Shown here one piece after another: positions 16,532-26,389 of a stretch of 64,000 bases of DNA. A program made the position numbers and the translations under genes. How positions within the stretch are numbered: position 1 is the stretch's first letter; every line of letters begins with the position of its first letter. The stretch spans positions 62,001 through 126,000 of the forward strand of contig NZ_BMRN01000012.1 in assembly GCF_014648655.1 (NCBI RefSeq), in the 5' to 3' direction. Origin of the DNA: Streptomyces atratus (GTDB lineage Bacteria; Actinomycetota; Actinomycetes; Streptomycetales; Streptomycetaceae). A model generated the notes under the pieces. It made no database searches and had not been told where the DNA came from. It worked only from the letters and a program-made list of their open reading frames with translations.

Positions 16532-18379
16532 ATGTGTGGCATCACCGGCTGGGTCTCCTTCGACCGTGATCTGCGGACAGCCGAGGACGTCGCGACGCTG
16601 GACGCGATGACGGAGACCATGTCCTGCCGGGGCCCCGACGACCGGGGGACCTGGATCGCCGATCACGTGGGGCTCGGACACCGGCGGCTGGCGATCATCG
16701 ACCTGCCCGGCGGACGCCAGCCCATGACCGTCGGCACACCCGAGGGGGAAGTAGCCCTCGTCTACTCCGGTGAGGCGTACAACTTCAGCGAACTCCGTAC
16801 CGAACTGACCGCCCGCGGGCACCGCTTCATCACCGACTCGGACACCGAGGTCGTGCTGCACGGCTATCTGGAGTGGGGCGAGTCCGTCGCCGAACGGCTC
16901 AACGGCATGTACGCCTTCGCCCTCTGGGACAGCCGCCACGACAGGCTCGTCATGATCCGTGACCGGATGGGCGTCAAGCCCTTCTACTACTGGCCGACGC
17001 CCGACGGAGTGCTCTTCGGCTCGGAACCCAAGGCCATCCTCGCCAATCCCGTGGCCCGGCCCCGGGTGACTCTCGACGGGCTCCGGGAGCTCTTCACCCT
17101 CGTCAAGAACCCCGGCCACGCCGTATGGGACGGCATGTACGAGGTGGAGCCCGGCACGCTCGTCACCGTGGACCGCGGCGGCCTGCGCAAGCACGTCTAC
17201 TGGCAGCTGAGGACCCATCCGCACCCGGACGACCGGGACACCTCGATCGCCAACGTACGGTCACTGCTCGACGACATCGTGCGCCGCCAACTGGTCTCCG
17301 ACGTACCCCGCTGCGTCCTGCTCTCCGGCGGCCTCGACTCGTCCGCGGTCACCCTGCTCGCCGCCCGGCAGCTCGCGAAGAGCGGCGAGAAGGTCCGCAC
17401 CTTCGCCGTCGACTTCGTCGGACGCACCGAGAACTTCGTCGCCGACGAACTGCGCACCACCCCCGACACCCCGTTCGTACACGACGTGGCCGACCAGGCT
17501 GGCACCCTCCACCGCGACATCGTGCTCGACCCGAACACCCTCGCCGACCCCGACGTACGCGCCCGGATGATCCGGGCCCGGGACATCCCCATGGGCCTCG
17601 GCGACATGGACGCCTCGCTCTATCTGCTCTTCCGGGCCATCCGCGAACACTCGACCGTCGCGCTGTCCGGCGAGTCGGCCGACGAGGTCTTCGGCGGTTA
17701 CCTCCAGTTCTTCGACGAGGAAGCCCGCAGCGCCGACACGTTCCCCTGGTTGGTGCGGTTCGCCGAGCACTTCGGTGAGGACGCGGGCATGCTCCGCGAC
17801 GACGTGAACCGGGCCCTCGGCCTGGAGACGTACATCGGCGACAGCTACGACTCAGCCGTCGCCGGCATCGAACGGCTCAGCGGTGAGAGCGACTTCGAGT
17901 ACCGCATGCGCAAGATCTGCCATCTCCACCTGACGCGGTTCGTACGCATCCTGCTCGACCGCAAGGACCGCGCCAGCATGGCCGTCGGCCTGGAGGTCCG
18001 GGTGCCGTTCTGCGACCACCGGCTCGTCGAGTACGTCTACAACACCCCCTGGGCCCTGAAGTCCTTCGACGGCAGGGAGAAGAGCCTGCTGCGCGAGGCG
18101 ACCGCGGATCTGCTTCCCCGGTCCGTGTACGAGCGGACCAAGAGCCCCTATCCGTCGACCCAGGACCCCAAGTACGCCGTCGCCCTCCAGGAGCACGCCC
18201 ACGACCTCCTCGCGCGCCCCGACCACCGGGTCTTCGACCTGATCGACCGCGCCCGGCTGCAGCGGGTCGCCGACCACGATGCGCCCCGGATCACCTCGGC
18301 GTCCCGCCGCGGCCTGGAACGCACCCTGGACCTCGCGATGTGGCTGGACATGTACGAGCCGGAGGTGGACCTCAGCTGA
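16532..18379 (+). CDS. asnB: Asparagine synthetase (glutamine-hydrolysing)
   Basis: A 615-residue AsnB-type enzyme making asparagine from aspartate, ATP and glutamine. The initiator Met is followed directly by Cys2, the glutaminase nucleophile (MCGITGWVSF). The Ntn-type amidotransferase domain spans about residues 2-210, with SCRGPDDRG, HRRLAIIDLPGGRQP and the NGMYAFALWD block. The synthetase domain carries the PPi loop LLSGGLDSSAV and SGESADEVFGGY. GGGAGG lies 7 nt upstream of the ATG, fixing the start. Asn synthetases of this length can also act as amide-forming enzymes in natural-product pathways, but no biosynthetic neighbours are present, so primary metabolism is the simpler reading. Confidence 0.93.
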   Translation: MCGITGWVSFDRDLRTAEDVATLDAMTETMSCRGPDDRGTWIADHVGLGHRRLAIIDLPGGRQPMTVGTPEGEVALVYSGEAYNFSELRTELTARGHRFITDSDTEVVLHGYLEWGESVAERLNGMYAFALWDSRHDRLVMIRDRMGVKPFYYWPTPDGVLFGSEPKAILANPVARPRVTLDGLRELFTLVKNPGHAVWDGMYEVEPGTLVTVDRGGLRKHVYWQLRTHPHPDDRDTSIANVRSLLDDIVRRQLVSDVPRCVLLSGGLDSSAVTLLAARQLAKSGEKVRTFAVDFVGRTENFVADELRTTPDTPFVHDVADQAGTLHRDIVLDPNTLADPDVRARMIRARDIPMGLGDMDASLYLLFRAIREHSTVALSGESADEVFGGYLQFFDEEARSADTFPWLVRFAEHFGEDAGMLRDDVNRALGLETYIGDSYDSAVAGIERLSGESDFEYRMRKICHLHLTRFVRILLDRKDRASMAVGLEVRVPFCDHRLVEYVYNTPWALKSFDGREKSLLREATADLLPRSVYERTKSPYPSTQDPKYAVALQEHAHDLLARPDHRVFDLIDRARLQRVADHDAPRITSASRRGLERTLDLAMWLDMYEPEVDLS

Positions 18380-18420
18380 GCGGTCCGCCGCCTGTGGCCC
18401 GGCGCGCGGCGGCCACCGCT
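18379..18420. terminator. Bidirectional terminator between asnB and the DUF6204 gene
   Basis: Arms AGCGGT/ACCGCT and CCGCCGC/GCGGCGG form an interrupted 13-bp stem between convergent genes. It begins at the last base of the asnB stop and reaches the TGA of the opposite gene. Confidence 0.65.
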
Positions 18421-18761
18421 CAGCCGCGCCGCCCCTTGTAGTTGATCTTCATGGTGTCCATGTCCGTCGCCGTGGACCGCAGTTCGCCATGGCCGTACCC
18501 CTGCTCCTTCAGCAGCTTCTCGGCCCGGTCCTCGGCGATCGCGGATGCCATCTCCTCGCCGTCCCCGGCGTCCGACACGACCACGAACCGGAAGCTGAAA
18601 TGCTTGAGCACACGGTCGTACGTCAGCGAGCCCTCCTCGGTGAACTGCATCGCGCTCAGTCCGTGCAGGTCCACCTCGGACAGGAGCCGGGCGCGCGCCT
18701 CGTCCGTCAGCCCTTCCCAGGTACCGCGCACGATCACTCGGTAGGTGTGCTGCGTGCTCAT
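18420..18761 (-). CDS. DUF6204 family protein
   Basis: A 113-residue soluble protein, MSTQHTYRVIVRGTWEGLTDEARARL to NYKGRRG. It looks like the small actinomycete proteins called DUF6204: an N-terminal strand (YRVIVRGTW), a helix, FTEEGSLTYDRVLKHFSFRF in the middle and a helical C-terminus with EDRAEKLLKEQGY. No catalytic motif or membrane segment is seen and the function is unknown. The ATG at 18759-18761 is the only start that keeps the conserved N-terminus. It converges on asnB across a shared terminator. Confidence 0.8.
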   Translation of the reverse strand: MSTQHTYRVIVRGTWEGLTDEARARLLSEVDLHGLSAMQFTEEGSLTYDRVLKHFSFRFVVVSDAGDGEEMASAIAEDRAEKLLKEQGYGHGELRSTATDMDTMKINYKGRRG

Positions 18762-19016
18762 CGTGTTTCCCGCTCCGCATTCCGCTGGTGAACCGTCGAG
18801 GGCCAAGGTTACGGCGGTGAGGACGGGGCGCACGCGAATTATCGCGGGGGCGGCGGCCCCGGGGGCATTGCGTGGAGGGTGACCCCGGCCGCCGCCTCGG
18901 TGGACTTTTGCCGAAGTCTGACGGCGACGCCCCTGGCCGGGCCGCTGTCCAGCGTGTTCCATGGTCATCGGGGGCGCCCGGACCCGCGGCGGCCCGTGTG
19001 AGGGAGCGAGGTTGCC

Positions 19017-20987
19017 TTGGCCACGACCGTACGACGTGCCGTACTGACTCTGCCTGCCGCACCACTGGGCCCGGAGAACCCGCTGCCCGCACTGCGGCCG
19101 CTCGACGAGATGCATGTCGTCGACGACCGCGACCGGGCCGGACTGCCACGTGACATGGCACGCCAGATCGGCTACGAACCACTGGCCACCGTGCTCCCGG
19201 TCCGCATCCTCGACGGGTACGGGCGCGAACGCGTCCCCACCGGACTGGACGCGATCATCATCGAGAACGACCGGCTGCGGGCCACCGTGCTGCCCGGGCT
19301 CGGTGGCCGCATCCACTCCCTCCACCACAAGCCGACCGGCCGCGAACTCCTCTACACCAACCCCGTCCTGCAGCCCGCCGACTTCGCGCTCAACGGCGCC
19401 TGGTTCTCCGGCGGCATCGAATGGAACATCGGCGCCACGGGCCACACCACACTGTCCTGCGCCCCGGTCCACGCAGCCCGGGTGCCCGCACCCGACGGCG
19501 GTGAAATGGTCCGCCTCTGGGAGTGGGAACGACTGCGCGACCTGCCGTTCCAGGTGGACCTCTGGCTGCCCGAGGATTCCGACTTCCTGCACGTCGGCGT
19601 ACGGATACGCAACCCGCACGAACACACCGCACCCGTCTACTGGTGGTCCAACATCGCCGTACCCGAGGGCGAGCGCACCCGCGTCCTGGCCCCGGCCGAC
19701 GAGGCATGGCACTTCGGCTACGAGCGGACCCTGACCCGGGTCCCGGTCCCCGAGACCGGCTCCGTCGACCGTACGTACCCGCTGCGCGGCGACTTCCCCG
19801 CCGACTACTTCTACGAGGTGCCCGAAGGCGCCCGTCGCTGGATCGCCTCCCTCGACGAGGACGGCCACGGACTCGTCCAGACGTCGACCGATCTGCTGCG
19901 CGGCCGAAAGCTGTTCCTGTGGGGCAGCGCCCCGGGCGGGCGCCGCTGGCAGGAGTGGCTCACCGAGCCCGGCACCGTCGGATACGCCGAGATCCAGGCC
20001 GGACTCGCCCGCACCCAGCTGGAACACATCCCCCTCGAACCGGGCGCCGAGTTCAGCTGGCTGGAGTCGTACGGACCGCTGTCCGCGGACCCCCGGGCCG
20101 TGCACGGCGACGACTGGACGGCGGCCCGCGCCGAGACCGAGCGGCGGCTCGCCGAGGCGCTGCCGCGCGCGGATGTCGACGCCGCGTACGCCGCCTGGCG
20201 CCCCTGCGCCGACAACGAACCCGGTGAGCCGCTCGCCACCGGATCCGGCTGGGGCGCCCTCGAAGTCCGGCGCGGCAAGTACAAGCTCCCCGGCACACCA
20301 TTCGCCGAGTCGACCCTTGGCGAACAACAAGCACCCTGGCTGGAGTTGCTGGACCAGGGTGCTTTCCCCGAACCGTGCAGGGTGGCCCCGCCCGGCCCCT
20401 CCCTGGTCTCCCCGCACTGGCGCGACATGCTGGAGACGGCCTTGGCCGAACCTCTCACGGAGTATCACCTCGGAGTCGCCCAGTGGCACGCCGGCGACCG
20501 CGCCCAGGCGGTCCGCAGCTGGGAACGCGGACTGGCCCTCGCCCCGTCCCGCTGGCCGCTGCTGCGCTGCCTCGCCGTCGCCGCCGAGGAGGGCGGCCAG
20601 TGGGACCGGGCGGCCGACCTCTACACCGAGGCGTTCGACGACCTGTGCGCGGAACGTCGCGACGACGGCGACGTCTGGACGTCCGCCACGGCGGCGCTCG
20701 GCCGCGAGGCGATGGAGGCACTGCTGACGGCAGGGCGCCCCGAAGCGGCCCGGACGGTGTGGGCCGGCCTGCGCGCGGCGGTCCGACGGCGCGGCCGCTT
20801 CCGCCTGTTGGAGGCCCGGCTGCTGATCGCCGAGGGCGACCGCGCCGCCGCCCGGGCCGTTTTCGACGAGGGCTTCGAGGTCGCGGATCTGCGCGAGGGT
20901 GCGGAAATCCTGGACGAGGTGTGGGCCGAGCTCACCGACGAGCCGCTGCCGGACAGTTACAACTACCGGATGCGCCCCAGGACTTGA
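19017..20987 (+). CDS. DUF5107 domain protein with C-terminal TPR-like region
   Basis: A 656-residue cytoplasmic protein. Residues about 45-330 form a DUF5107-type domain resembling the beta-sandwich of galactose-mutarotase-like folds (LRATVLPGLGGRIHSLHHKPTGRELLY, then FSGGIEWNIGATGHT). The C-terminal third is helical and TPR-like (YHLGVAQWHAGDRAQAVRSWERGLALAPSRWPLLRCLAVAAEEGGQWDRAADLY). Such proteins are thought to act on or bind carbohydrates, but the reaction is not established. The TTG at 19017 follows GGGAGCGAGG at a proper distance. A perfect 11-bp stem-loop just downstream ends the transcript. Confidence 0.85.
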   Translation: MATTVRRAVLTLPAAPLGPENPLPALRPLDEMHVVDDRDRAGLPRDMARQIGYEPLATVLPVRILDGYGRERVPTGLDAIIIENDRLRATVLPGLGGRIHSLHHKPTGRELLYTNPVLQPADFALNGAWFSGGIEWNIGATGHTTLSCAPVHAARVPAPDGGEMVRLWEWERLRDLPFQVDLWLPEDSDFLHVGVRIRNPHEHTAPVYWWSNIAVPEGERTRVLAPADEAWHFGYERTLTRVPVPETGSVDRTYPLRGDFPADYFYEVPEGARRWIASLDEDGHGLVQTSTDLLRGRKLFLWGSAPGGRRWQEWLTEPGTVGYAEIQAGLARTQLEHIPLEPGAEFSWLESYGPLSADPRAVHGDDWTAARAETERRLAEALPRADVDAAYAAWRPCADNEPGEPLATGSGWGALEVRRGKYKLPGTPFAESTLGEQQAPWLELLDQGAFPEPCRVAPPGPSLVSPHWRDMLETALAEPLTEYHLGVAQWHAGDRAQAVRSWERGLALAPSRWPLLRCLAVAAEEGGQWDRAADLYTEAFDDLCAERRDDGDVWTSATAALGREAMEALLTAGRPEAARTVWAGLRAAVRRRGRFRLLEARLLIAEGDRAAARAVFDEGFEVADLREGAEILDEVWAELTDEPLPDSYNYRMRPRT

Positions 20988-20999
20988 TGGCGAAAGCCG

Positions 21000-21050
21000 C
21001 CCGGCCCGCGTCCGCCTCGACCGGCGCGGGGCGGGCGGCCGCGGGCCGGG
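21000..21050. terminator. Terminator between DUF5107 and VOC genes
   Basis: Perfect 11-bp arms CCCGGCCCGCG (21000-21010) and CGCGGGCCGGG (21040-21050), 13 bp after the DUF5107 stop and before the end of the convergent VOC gene, so it can serve both strands. Confidence 0.65.
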
Positions 21051-21059
21051 TGCCGCGGG

Positions 21060-21413
21060 TCAGACGGTCAGGTTCCGGTCGACGTACTCGAAGACCGAGC
21101 CGTCCGGATGCACCGCGATCAGATTGCGGCCCACCGGCGTCGGTACGGGGCCTGCGAGGATCCGGGCGCCGACGCGGGTGAGGGAGGCGTGGGCCTCGTC
21201 GACATCCTTGACCGCGATCGTCGCCGTCACCTTGCGCAGGATCTCCAGCTCCGGCTCCGGGCCGCTCATCAGCAGAAAGCAGCTGATCGCGGCGACCGAG
21301 ACTCCGCCGCGCTCGAAGCGGAGCGCAGAACTGGCCGTGAGGTCCTCGTAGAAGGCCACCGCGGCCTCCAGGTCGTCGACGCAGATACGCAGCGTGGTTC
21401 CCAGAATGTCCAT
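21060..21413 (-). CDS. VOC family (glyoxalase/bleomycin-resistance fold) protein
   Basis: A 117-residue single-domain VOC protein: MDILGTTLRICVDDLEAAVAFYEDL, then FLLMSGPEPELEIL and a second beta-alpha-beta-beta-beta module ending VGRNLIAVHPDGSVFEYVDRN. The final Glu in the FEYVD strand is a typical metal or catalytic position; the first module has few candidate ligands. The family covers lyases, dioxygenases and drug-sequestering proteins and the substrate is unknown. It lies 24 bp downstream of a methyltransferase on the same strand and is likely co-transcribed with it. Confidence 0.85.
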   Translation of the reverse strand: MDILGTTLRICVDDLEAAVAFYEDLTASSALRFERGGVSVAAISCFLLMSGPEPELEILRKVTATIAVKDVDEAHASLTRVGARILAGPVPTPVGRNLIAVHPDGSVFEYVDRNLTV

Positions 21414-21437
21414 ACGGGCAAGGGTAGTTGGCGGTGC

Positions 21438-22247
21438 TCAGGCCCGGCAGAGCACCTCGCCGTGCGGGACCATGAACCAGGCGTCGTCCGGTGCGCCCCA
21501 CTCGCGCCAGGCCGCGGCGATCGCGGTCAGCTCCTCGGTACTCGCATGGCCGCCGTCCACGGCCAGCTTCGCGTACACCGAGCCGACCGTACGGTCCGCC
21601 CACAGGCCGCTCCACCAGGCGCGGCTCTCCGGGGTGGCGAAGCACCAGTTGCCGGCGGTCGGGGTGATGTCGGTGAAGCCGGCCCGGCGGGCCCAGGAGA
21701 GCAGCCGGCGGCCCGCGTCCGGCTCGCCGCCGTTGGCGCGGGCCACCCGCCCGTACAGTTCCTGCCAGTCGTCCATGCCCGGTACCTCGGGGTACCAGGT
21801 CATCGCCGCGTAGTCGCTGTCGCGGGCCGCGACGATACCGCCGGGGCGGCAGACGCGCCGCATCTCGCGCAGCGCCTGCACCGGGTCGCCCACGTGCTGG
21901 AGCACCTGATGGGCATGGACGACATCGAAGGAGTCGTCGGGGAAGTCCAGAGCATGGACATCGGCGGTGGTGAACTCGACGTTGTCCAGGCCGCGTTCGG
22001 TCGCGACCTCGGCCGCCCGGTCCAGGATCTCCCGGGTGGTGTCGACGGCGGTCACCCGGCCGGGGGCGACCAGTGCGGCCAGATCCGCGGTGATGGTGCC
22101 GGGGCCGCAGCCGACGTCCAACACGGTCATGCCGGGGCGGAGTTCGTCGATCAGATAGGCCGCGGAGTTGGCGGCGGTGCGCCAGCGGTGCGAGCGCAGC
22201 ACCGACTCGTGGTGGCCGTGGGTGTAGACGGCGGTCTCCTTCGGCAT
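21438..22247 (-). CDS. Class I SAM-dependent methyltransferase (UbiE/Methyltransf_25 type)
   Basis: A 269-residue protein. After an N-terminal YTHGHHESVLRSHRWRTAANSAAYL segment come motif I VLDVGCGPGTITADLAAL, strand 2 VTAVDTT, motif II FTTADVHALDFPDDSFDVVHAHQVLQHV and motif III VCRPGGIVAARDSD. The HxHHESV start is characteristic of a group of small-molecule methyltransferases in actinomycetes. The start ATG 22245-22247 follows GAAAGGATCC. It lies upstream of the VOC gene, and a stem-loop separates it from the PAP2-DGK gene behind it. Confidence 0.9.
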   Translation of the reverse strand: MPKETAVYTHGHHESVLRSHRWRTAANSAAYLIDELRPGMTVLDVGCGPGTITADLAALVAPGRVTAVDTTREILDRAAEVATERGLDNVEFTTADVHALDFPDDSFDVVHAHQVLQHVGDPVQALREMRRVCRPGGIVAARDSDYAAMTWYPEVPGMDDWQELYGRVARANGGEPDAGRRLLSWARRAGFTDITPTAGNWCFATPESRAWWSGLWADRTVGSVYAKLAVDGGHASTEELTAIAAAWREWGAPDDAWFMVPHGEVLCRA

Positions 22248-22370
22248 GGCCGTGGATCCTTTCTCGAAACGCAGAGCGCGACATGCGAACCGCGAAGCGC
22301 TGATCGGTACGGTCACCGTACGCTCGAATGCCGAATGATGAGATGTGCGTCTTGTTATATGGACGAGCCT

Positions 22371-22405
22371 TGGGTTGGCCGGCGTGCGGAAGGGCGGCCA
22401 ACCCA
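22371..22405 (-). terminator. Terminator downstream of the PAP2-DGK gene
   Basis: Perfect 10-bp arms TGGGTTGGCC (22371-22380) and GGCCAACCCA (22396-22405) with a 15-nt loop, about 50 bp after the PAP2-DGK stop and before the leftward methyltransferase start. Confidence 0.65.
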
Positions 22406-22455
22406 CAGTCGGCCGCCCCTTGTTCGCTTGCGCGTGGCTGATTACCGGACGCTCT

Positions 22456-23964
22456 CTACGCCGGCATCGGGCAGTACGCCGTCAGTGCCTCCGGAAGCTT
22501 GTCGATCACCAACTCACATCGGCTGTACGCCACCTCGCCGTCGTACGCATAGGGTGTGCCGGGCTTCAGGCCGGTGATCCGCACCCTCCGGCGCCGTTGT
22601 GCCGCATGGACGGGCGAGCGGGTCAGCGGGCCCGCGACGGCTGCCGCGAGCAGGCGCAGGCCCGGCGTGCGTCCGCCGTGCACCACCCGTACGTCCAGCA
22701 GGCCGTCCGCGAGATTGTGCCGGCGGCCGGGTGCCGGACCCACCCGCTGGAACAGGCCGTTGCCCACGAACAGCAGCCACAGCGGGCGCCGCCGACCCTC
22801 CAGCTCCGCCTCCAGCGGACGCTCGCCACGCAGCACCTCCCATGCCGCGACCAAGCCCGCCGGCCAGCCCCCGATACGTGGGGCCCAGCGCTCACGGTTC
22901 CGTACCAATTCCGGATAGACGCCCAGGCTGAAGGCGTTGAGAAAGCAGCCGTGCCCACCATCGGGCCCCTCGGGTCCCGGCCGGAATCGGCCGAGGTCGA
23001 CCCGGACCGCATCGCCCGCGGTCAGCGCGGCGCAGACGTCGTCCACGGTCTCGATGCCCAGGTCGTAGGCGAAGTGGTTCAGCGTCCCGCCCGGGAACAC
23101 GGCGAGTGGCAGACCGTGCGCGGCGGCGACGGCCGCGGCCCGGTTGACCGTGCCGTCCCCACCGCAGATCCCCAGCGCCCGGCCCCGTCGCGCCGCCTTC
23201 TCCAGCTCGGCCGAGAGCTCCTCGGGGGCGCACTCCACCACCTCGGCGCGCGGCAGCGCATTGCGTACCAGCGAGGCCGTCGCGGTCGCCGTGCCCGATT
23301 CCTCGTTGACGACGACCACCAGGTCCTCGCCGGCCGGCAGCGCGGGCGCGTGGCCGGGCGGGCGGCCCGGTGCCGGGAGCTGTCCGCGGGTCGGTACGAC
23401 ACCGCGCAGCGCCAGCGCGGCCCCCGCGCCGACCACCGCACCGGCCAGCACATCGCTCGGATAGTGGACTCCGGTGTAGACGCGGGAGGCGGCGACGGCC
23501 GCGGCGAGCGGTGCGACCACCGCACCCCAGCCCTTCGATTCGAGGGCGACACCCGTGGCGAAGGCCGCGGCCGACGCGGCGTGCCCGGAAGGGAAGGACG
23601 TGGTGAACGGCTGACGCCTGAGCTGACGGATCACCGGTACGGCGTCCAGCAGCGGACGCTCCCTGCGCACCGCGCCCTTGCCGATGGTGTTGATCGCGGC
23701 CGACGCCACGGCGAGCGAGGCGATCCCGCGCAGCGCGGCCCGCCGGGCCCGGGCACTGCCGCCCAGCGCCGCCAGGCCCGCAGCGGCACCGAACCACAGC
23801 AGCCCATGATCGGCGCTGCGGCTCAGTCGTGGCAGCACGGGCTCGGCGCCCGGCCAGTTCCGGTGGGCCAGGCCATGGAACACGGCGAGATCACGGCGGC
23901 GCAGCCAGTCGCGCAGTGCGGTGGACGACCGGCCGGTGAACGGGGTACGGCGTGGTGCAGACAT
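22456..23964 (-). CDS. Fused PAP2 phosphatase - diacylglycerol/sphingosine kinase-like protein
   Basis: A 502-residue two-domain protein. The N-terminal half is a PAP2-type acid phosphatase: KGAVRRERP, then the PSGH motif (TTSFPSGHAASAAAFATG) and SRVYTGVHYPSDVLAG, with several hydrophobic helices. The C-terminal half is a DAGK/lipid-kinase catalytic domain with VVVVNEESGT, ICGGDGTVNRAA and FPGGTLNHFAYDLG. Such fusions are common in actinomycetes and are thought to remodel membrane lipids or lipid phosphates, but substrates are unproven. ATG 23962-23964 (MSAPRRTPF) is preferred over an upstream in-frame start that would overlap the divergent TIGR03086 promoter. Confidence 0.9.
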   Translation of the reverse strand: MSAPRRTPFTGRSSTALRDWLRRRDLAVFHGLAHRNWPGAEPVLPRLSRSADHGLLWFGAAAGLAALGGSARARRAALRGIASLAVASAAINTIGKGAVRRERPLLDAVPVIRQLRRQPFTTSFPSGHAASAAAFATGVALESKGWGAVVAPLAAAVAASRVYTGVHYPSDVLAGAVVGAGAALALRGVVPTRGQLPAPGRPPGHAPALPAGEDLVVVVNEESGTATATASLVRNALPRAEVVECAPEELSAELEKAARRGRALGICGGDGTVNRAAAVAAAHGLPLAVFPGGTLNHFAYDLGIETVDDVCAALTAGDAVRVDLGRFRPGPEGPDGGHGCFLNAFSLGVYPELVRNRERWAPRIGGWPAGLVAAWEVLRGERPLEAELEGRRRPLWLLFVGNGLFQRVGPAPGRRHNLADGLLDVRVVHGGRTPGLRLLAAAVAGPLTRSPVHAAQRRRRVRITGLKPGTPYAYDGEVAYSRCELVIDKLPEALTAYCPMPA

Positions 23965-24046
23965 GGGACAGCGAATACCCCGCCCGGACGCGCCGAACCA
24001 GGAGGCGCGCTCGCGCACCCGTCACGGGCCGGGGAGAGTGGACCCC

Positions 24047-24631
24047 ATGGCATCTGTCCCCACCGGCGAAATTCTCGACCGCCACGGCGAGGCGCTCCGG
24101 CTCTTCACGGACCGGGTGCATGCCGTACGCGACGGCCAGTGGTCCGCACCGACGCCGTGCATCGAATGGACCGTCCGTGATCTGGTCACCCATCTCGCCT
24201 CCGAGCAGCTCTGGGTGCCGCCCCTGCTCACCGAGGGCCGCACCGTCGCCGAGGTCGGTGACGCCTTCGACGGCGATGTGCTGGGTGACGACCCCGTAGC
24301 CGTGTGGGACCGGGCGGCGGACGGGGCGCGCCGGGCGTTCGAGGCGCCCGGCGCCCTGGAGCGGACGGTGAACCTGTCGTACGGGAACAGCGCCGCCGAC
24401 GCCTACTGTGCGCAGATGGTGGCCGACGCGGTGGTGCACGCCTGGGACCTGTCCCGGGCCATCGGTGCCGACGAGCGGCTGCCCGCACAACTGGTCGCGT
24501 TCACGCGCCGCGAGGTCGGACCGTATGCGAAGGACCTCTCGCAGAGCGGCCTGTTCGCTCCGCCCGTCGAGACCCCCGCGGACGCCGATCCGCAGACCGA
24601 ACTGCTCGCGCTCCTCGGCCGACGGGCCTGA
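24047..24631 (+). CDS. TIGR03086 family metal-binding protein (mycothiol maleylpyruvate isomerase N-terminal-like)
   Basis: A 194-residue DinB-like four-helix protein. WSAPTPCIEWTVRDLVTHLASEQLW carries the first His of the putative metal site, and VADAVVHAWDLSRAIGADERLP the second (HAWDL motif). The family is typical of actinomycetes and related to mycothiol-dependent isomerases, but most members have no assigned reaction. The ATG at 24047 has GGGGAG upstream; a GTG three codons earlier is an alternative. It is divergent from the PAP2-DGK gene, with only about 80 bp between them. Confidence 0.88.
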   Translation: MASVPTGEILDRHGEALRLFTDRVHAVRDGQWSAPTPCIEWTVRDLVTHLASEQLWVPPLLTEGRTVAEVGDAFDGDVLGDDPVAVWDRAADGARRAFEAPGALERTVNLSYGNSAADAYCAQMVADAVVHAWDLSRAIGADERLPAQLVAFTRREVGPYAKDLSQSGLFAPPVETPADADPQTELLALLGRRA

Positions 24632-24740
24632 CCTCACCCGAGGTCACCGGCATTGTCGCGGCAAGTGCCACCCGATTACGCTGTGTTCGTGATTCCGGTC
24701 ATCGGCCGGAGTGTCGAACGCGAGAGATGGGTGCACGGCC

Positions 24741-25397
<657 letters not shown>

Positions 25398-25401
<4 letters not shown>

Positions 25402-26249
25402 CCACCACACGCCTGGATGTTGCCGTACATGAGCGCGCGGAGCTCGGCGAGGGACCGACCTGGGATCCCGTCACCGGTCGGCTGATCTGGGTCGACATCG
25501 TCTCCGCCCGCGTGCACACCTACGATCCGGTGAGCGGCCGCCGTACGGTGATGGCCACCGAACAGCACGTCGGAGCCGCCAAGCCGCGCGCCGGTGGCGG
25601 ACTCGTGGTCAATCTGCGCGACGGCATCGGCCTGTACGACCCCGACGGCGCCTTCCACTGGCTGGTCCACGACCCGGAGCCAGGACGCCGCGGCAATGAC
25701 GCGGCGGTCGCTCCGGACGGGGCGCTGTGGGCGGGCACCATGCGCTACGACGGCGCGGAGAGTGGCGGCAGCCTCGCCCGCGTCGCAGCCGACGGCGCGG
25801 TCACCCCGGTGCTGCCCGTCGTGGCCTGCGGCAACGGCATCGGGTGGAGTCCGGACGGGCGGCTGATGTATTTCATCGACACGCCCACGCGCCGTATCGA
25901 CGTCTTCGACTTCGACGGTCGACACGCCGTGAACCGACGCCCGTTCGCCACCGTCGAGCAGGGTGCGGGATTCCCCGACGGGCTGACGGTCGACGCCCGG
26001 GGAGCCGTCTGGGTCGCTCTGTGGGACGGCGCCGCGGTGCGCCGCTACACGGCCGACGGCACCCTGGACCGGATCGTCGAACTCCCCGTACAGCGCCCGA
26101 CGGCCTGCGCCTTCGGGGGCAGGGACCTGCGCGACCTCTACATCACCTCGGCCCGCACGGGGCTCGCCGCTCCGCATCCGCTGTCCGGTTCGCTGCTGGT
26201 GCTGCCGGACGCGGGGCACGGGATGCCCGGGTCGGCCTTCGCGGGCTGA
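25398..26249 (+). CDS. SMP-30/gluconolactonase/LRE family protein
   Basis: A 283-residue six-bladed beta-propeller lactonase. The N-terminal ELGEGPTWDPVTGRLIWVDI carries the first metal-ligand Glu; the Asn/Asp ligands lie in GRRGNDAAVAPDGALWAGTM, ACGNGIGWSPDGRLMYFIDT and GFPDGLTVDARGAVWVALWDG. The family hydrolyses sugar lactones such as gluconolactone or galactonolactone, calcium- or zinc-dependently. The GTG start overlaps the ancestral IclR stop. Pairing of an IclR regulator with SMP-30 is common for sugar-acid catabolism, but no dehydrogenase or dehydratase is next to it here. Confidence 0.9.
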
Positions 26250-26389
26250 GGGCGCCTCCCTCTGCCGTTACCCATGGCCCGCCGCCGGGCGGCCGCCTCG
26301 ACGGCTCCGTTGGGCGGGCGCGGTCGGCCGAACCCTCGTATAAAGGGCCCTGAGTGCGAGACGACGGGGCGGCGGCGAAGGAGGCCCGG

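Noticed and set aside
18762..20489. A minus-strand protein extending the DUF6204 gene upstream
   Set aside because: It is antisense to the DUF5107 gene, and the conserved DUF6204 sequence begins at the ATG at 18761.
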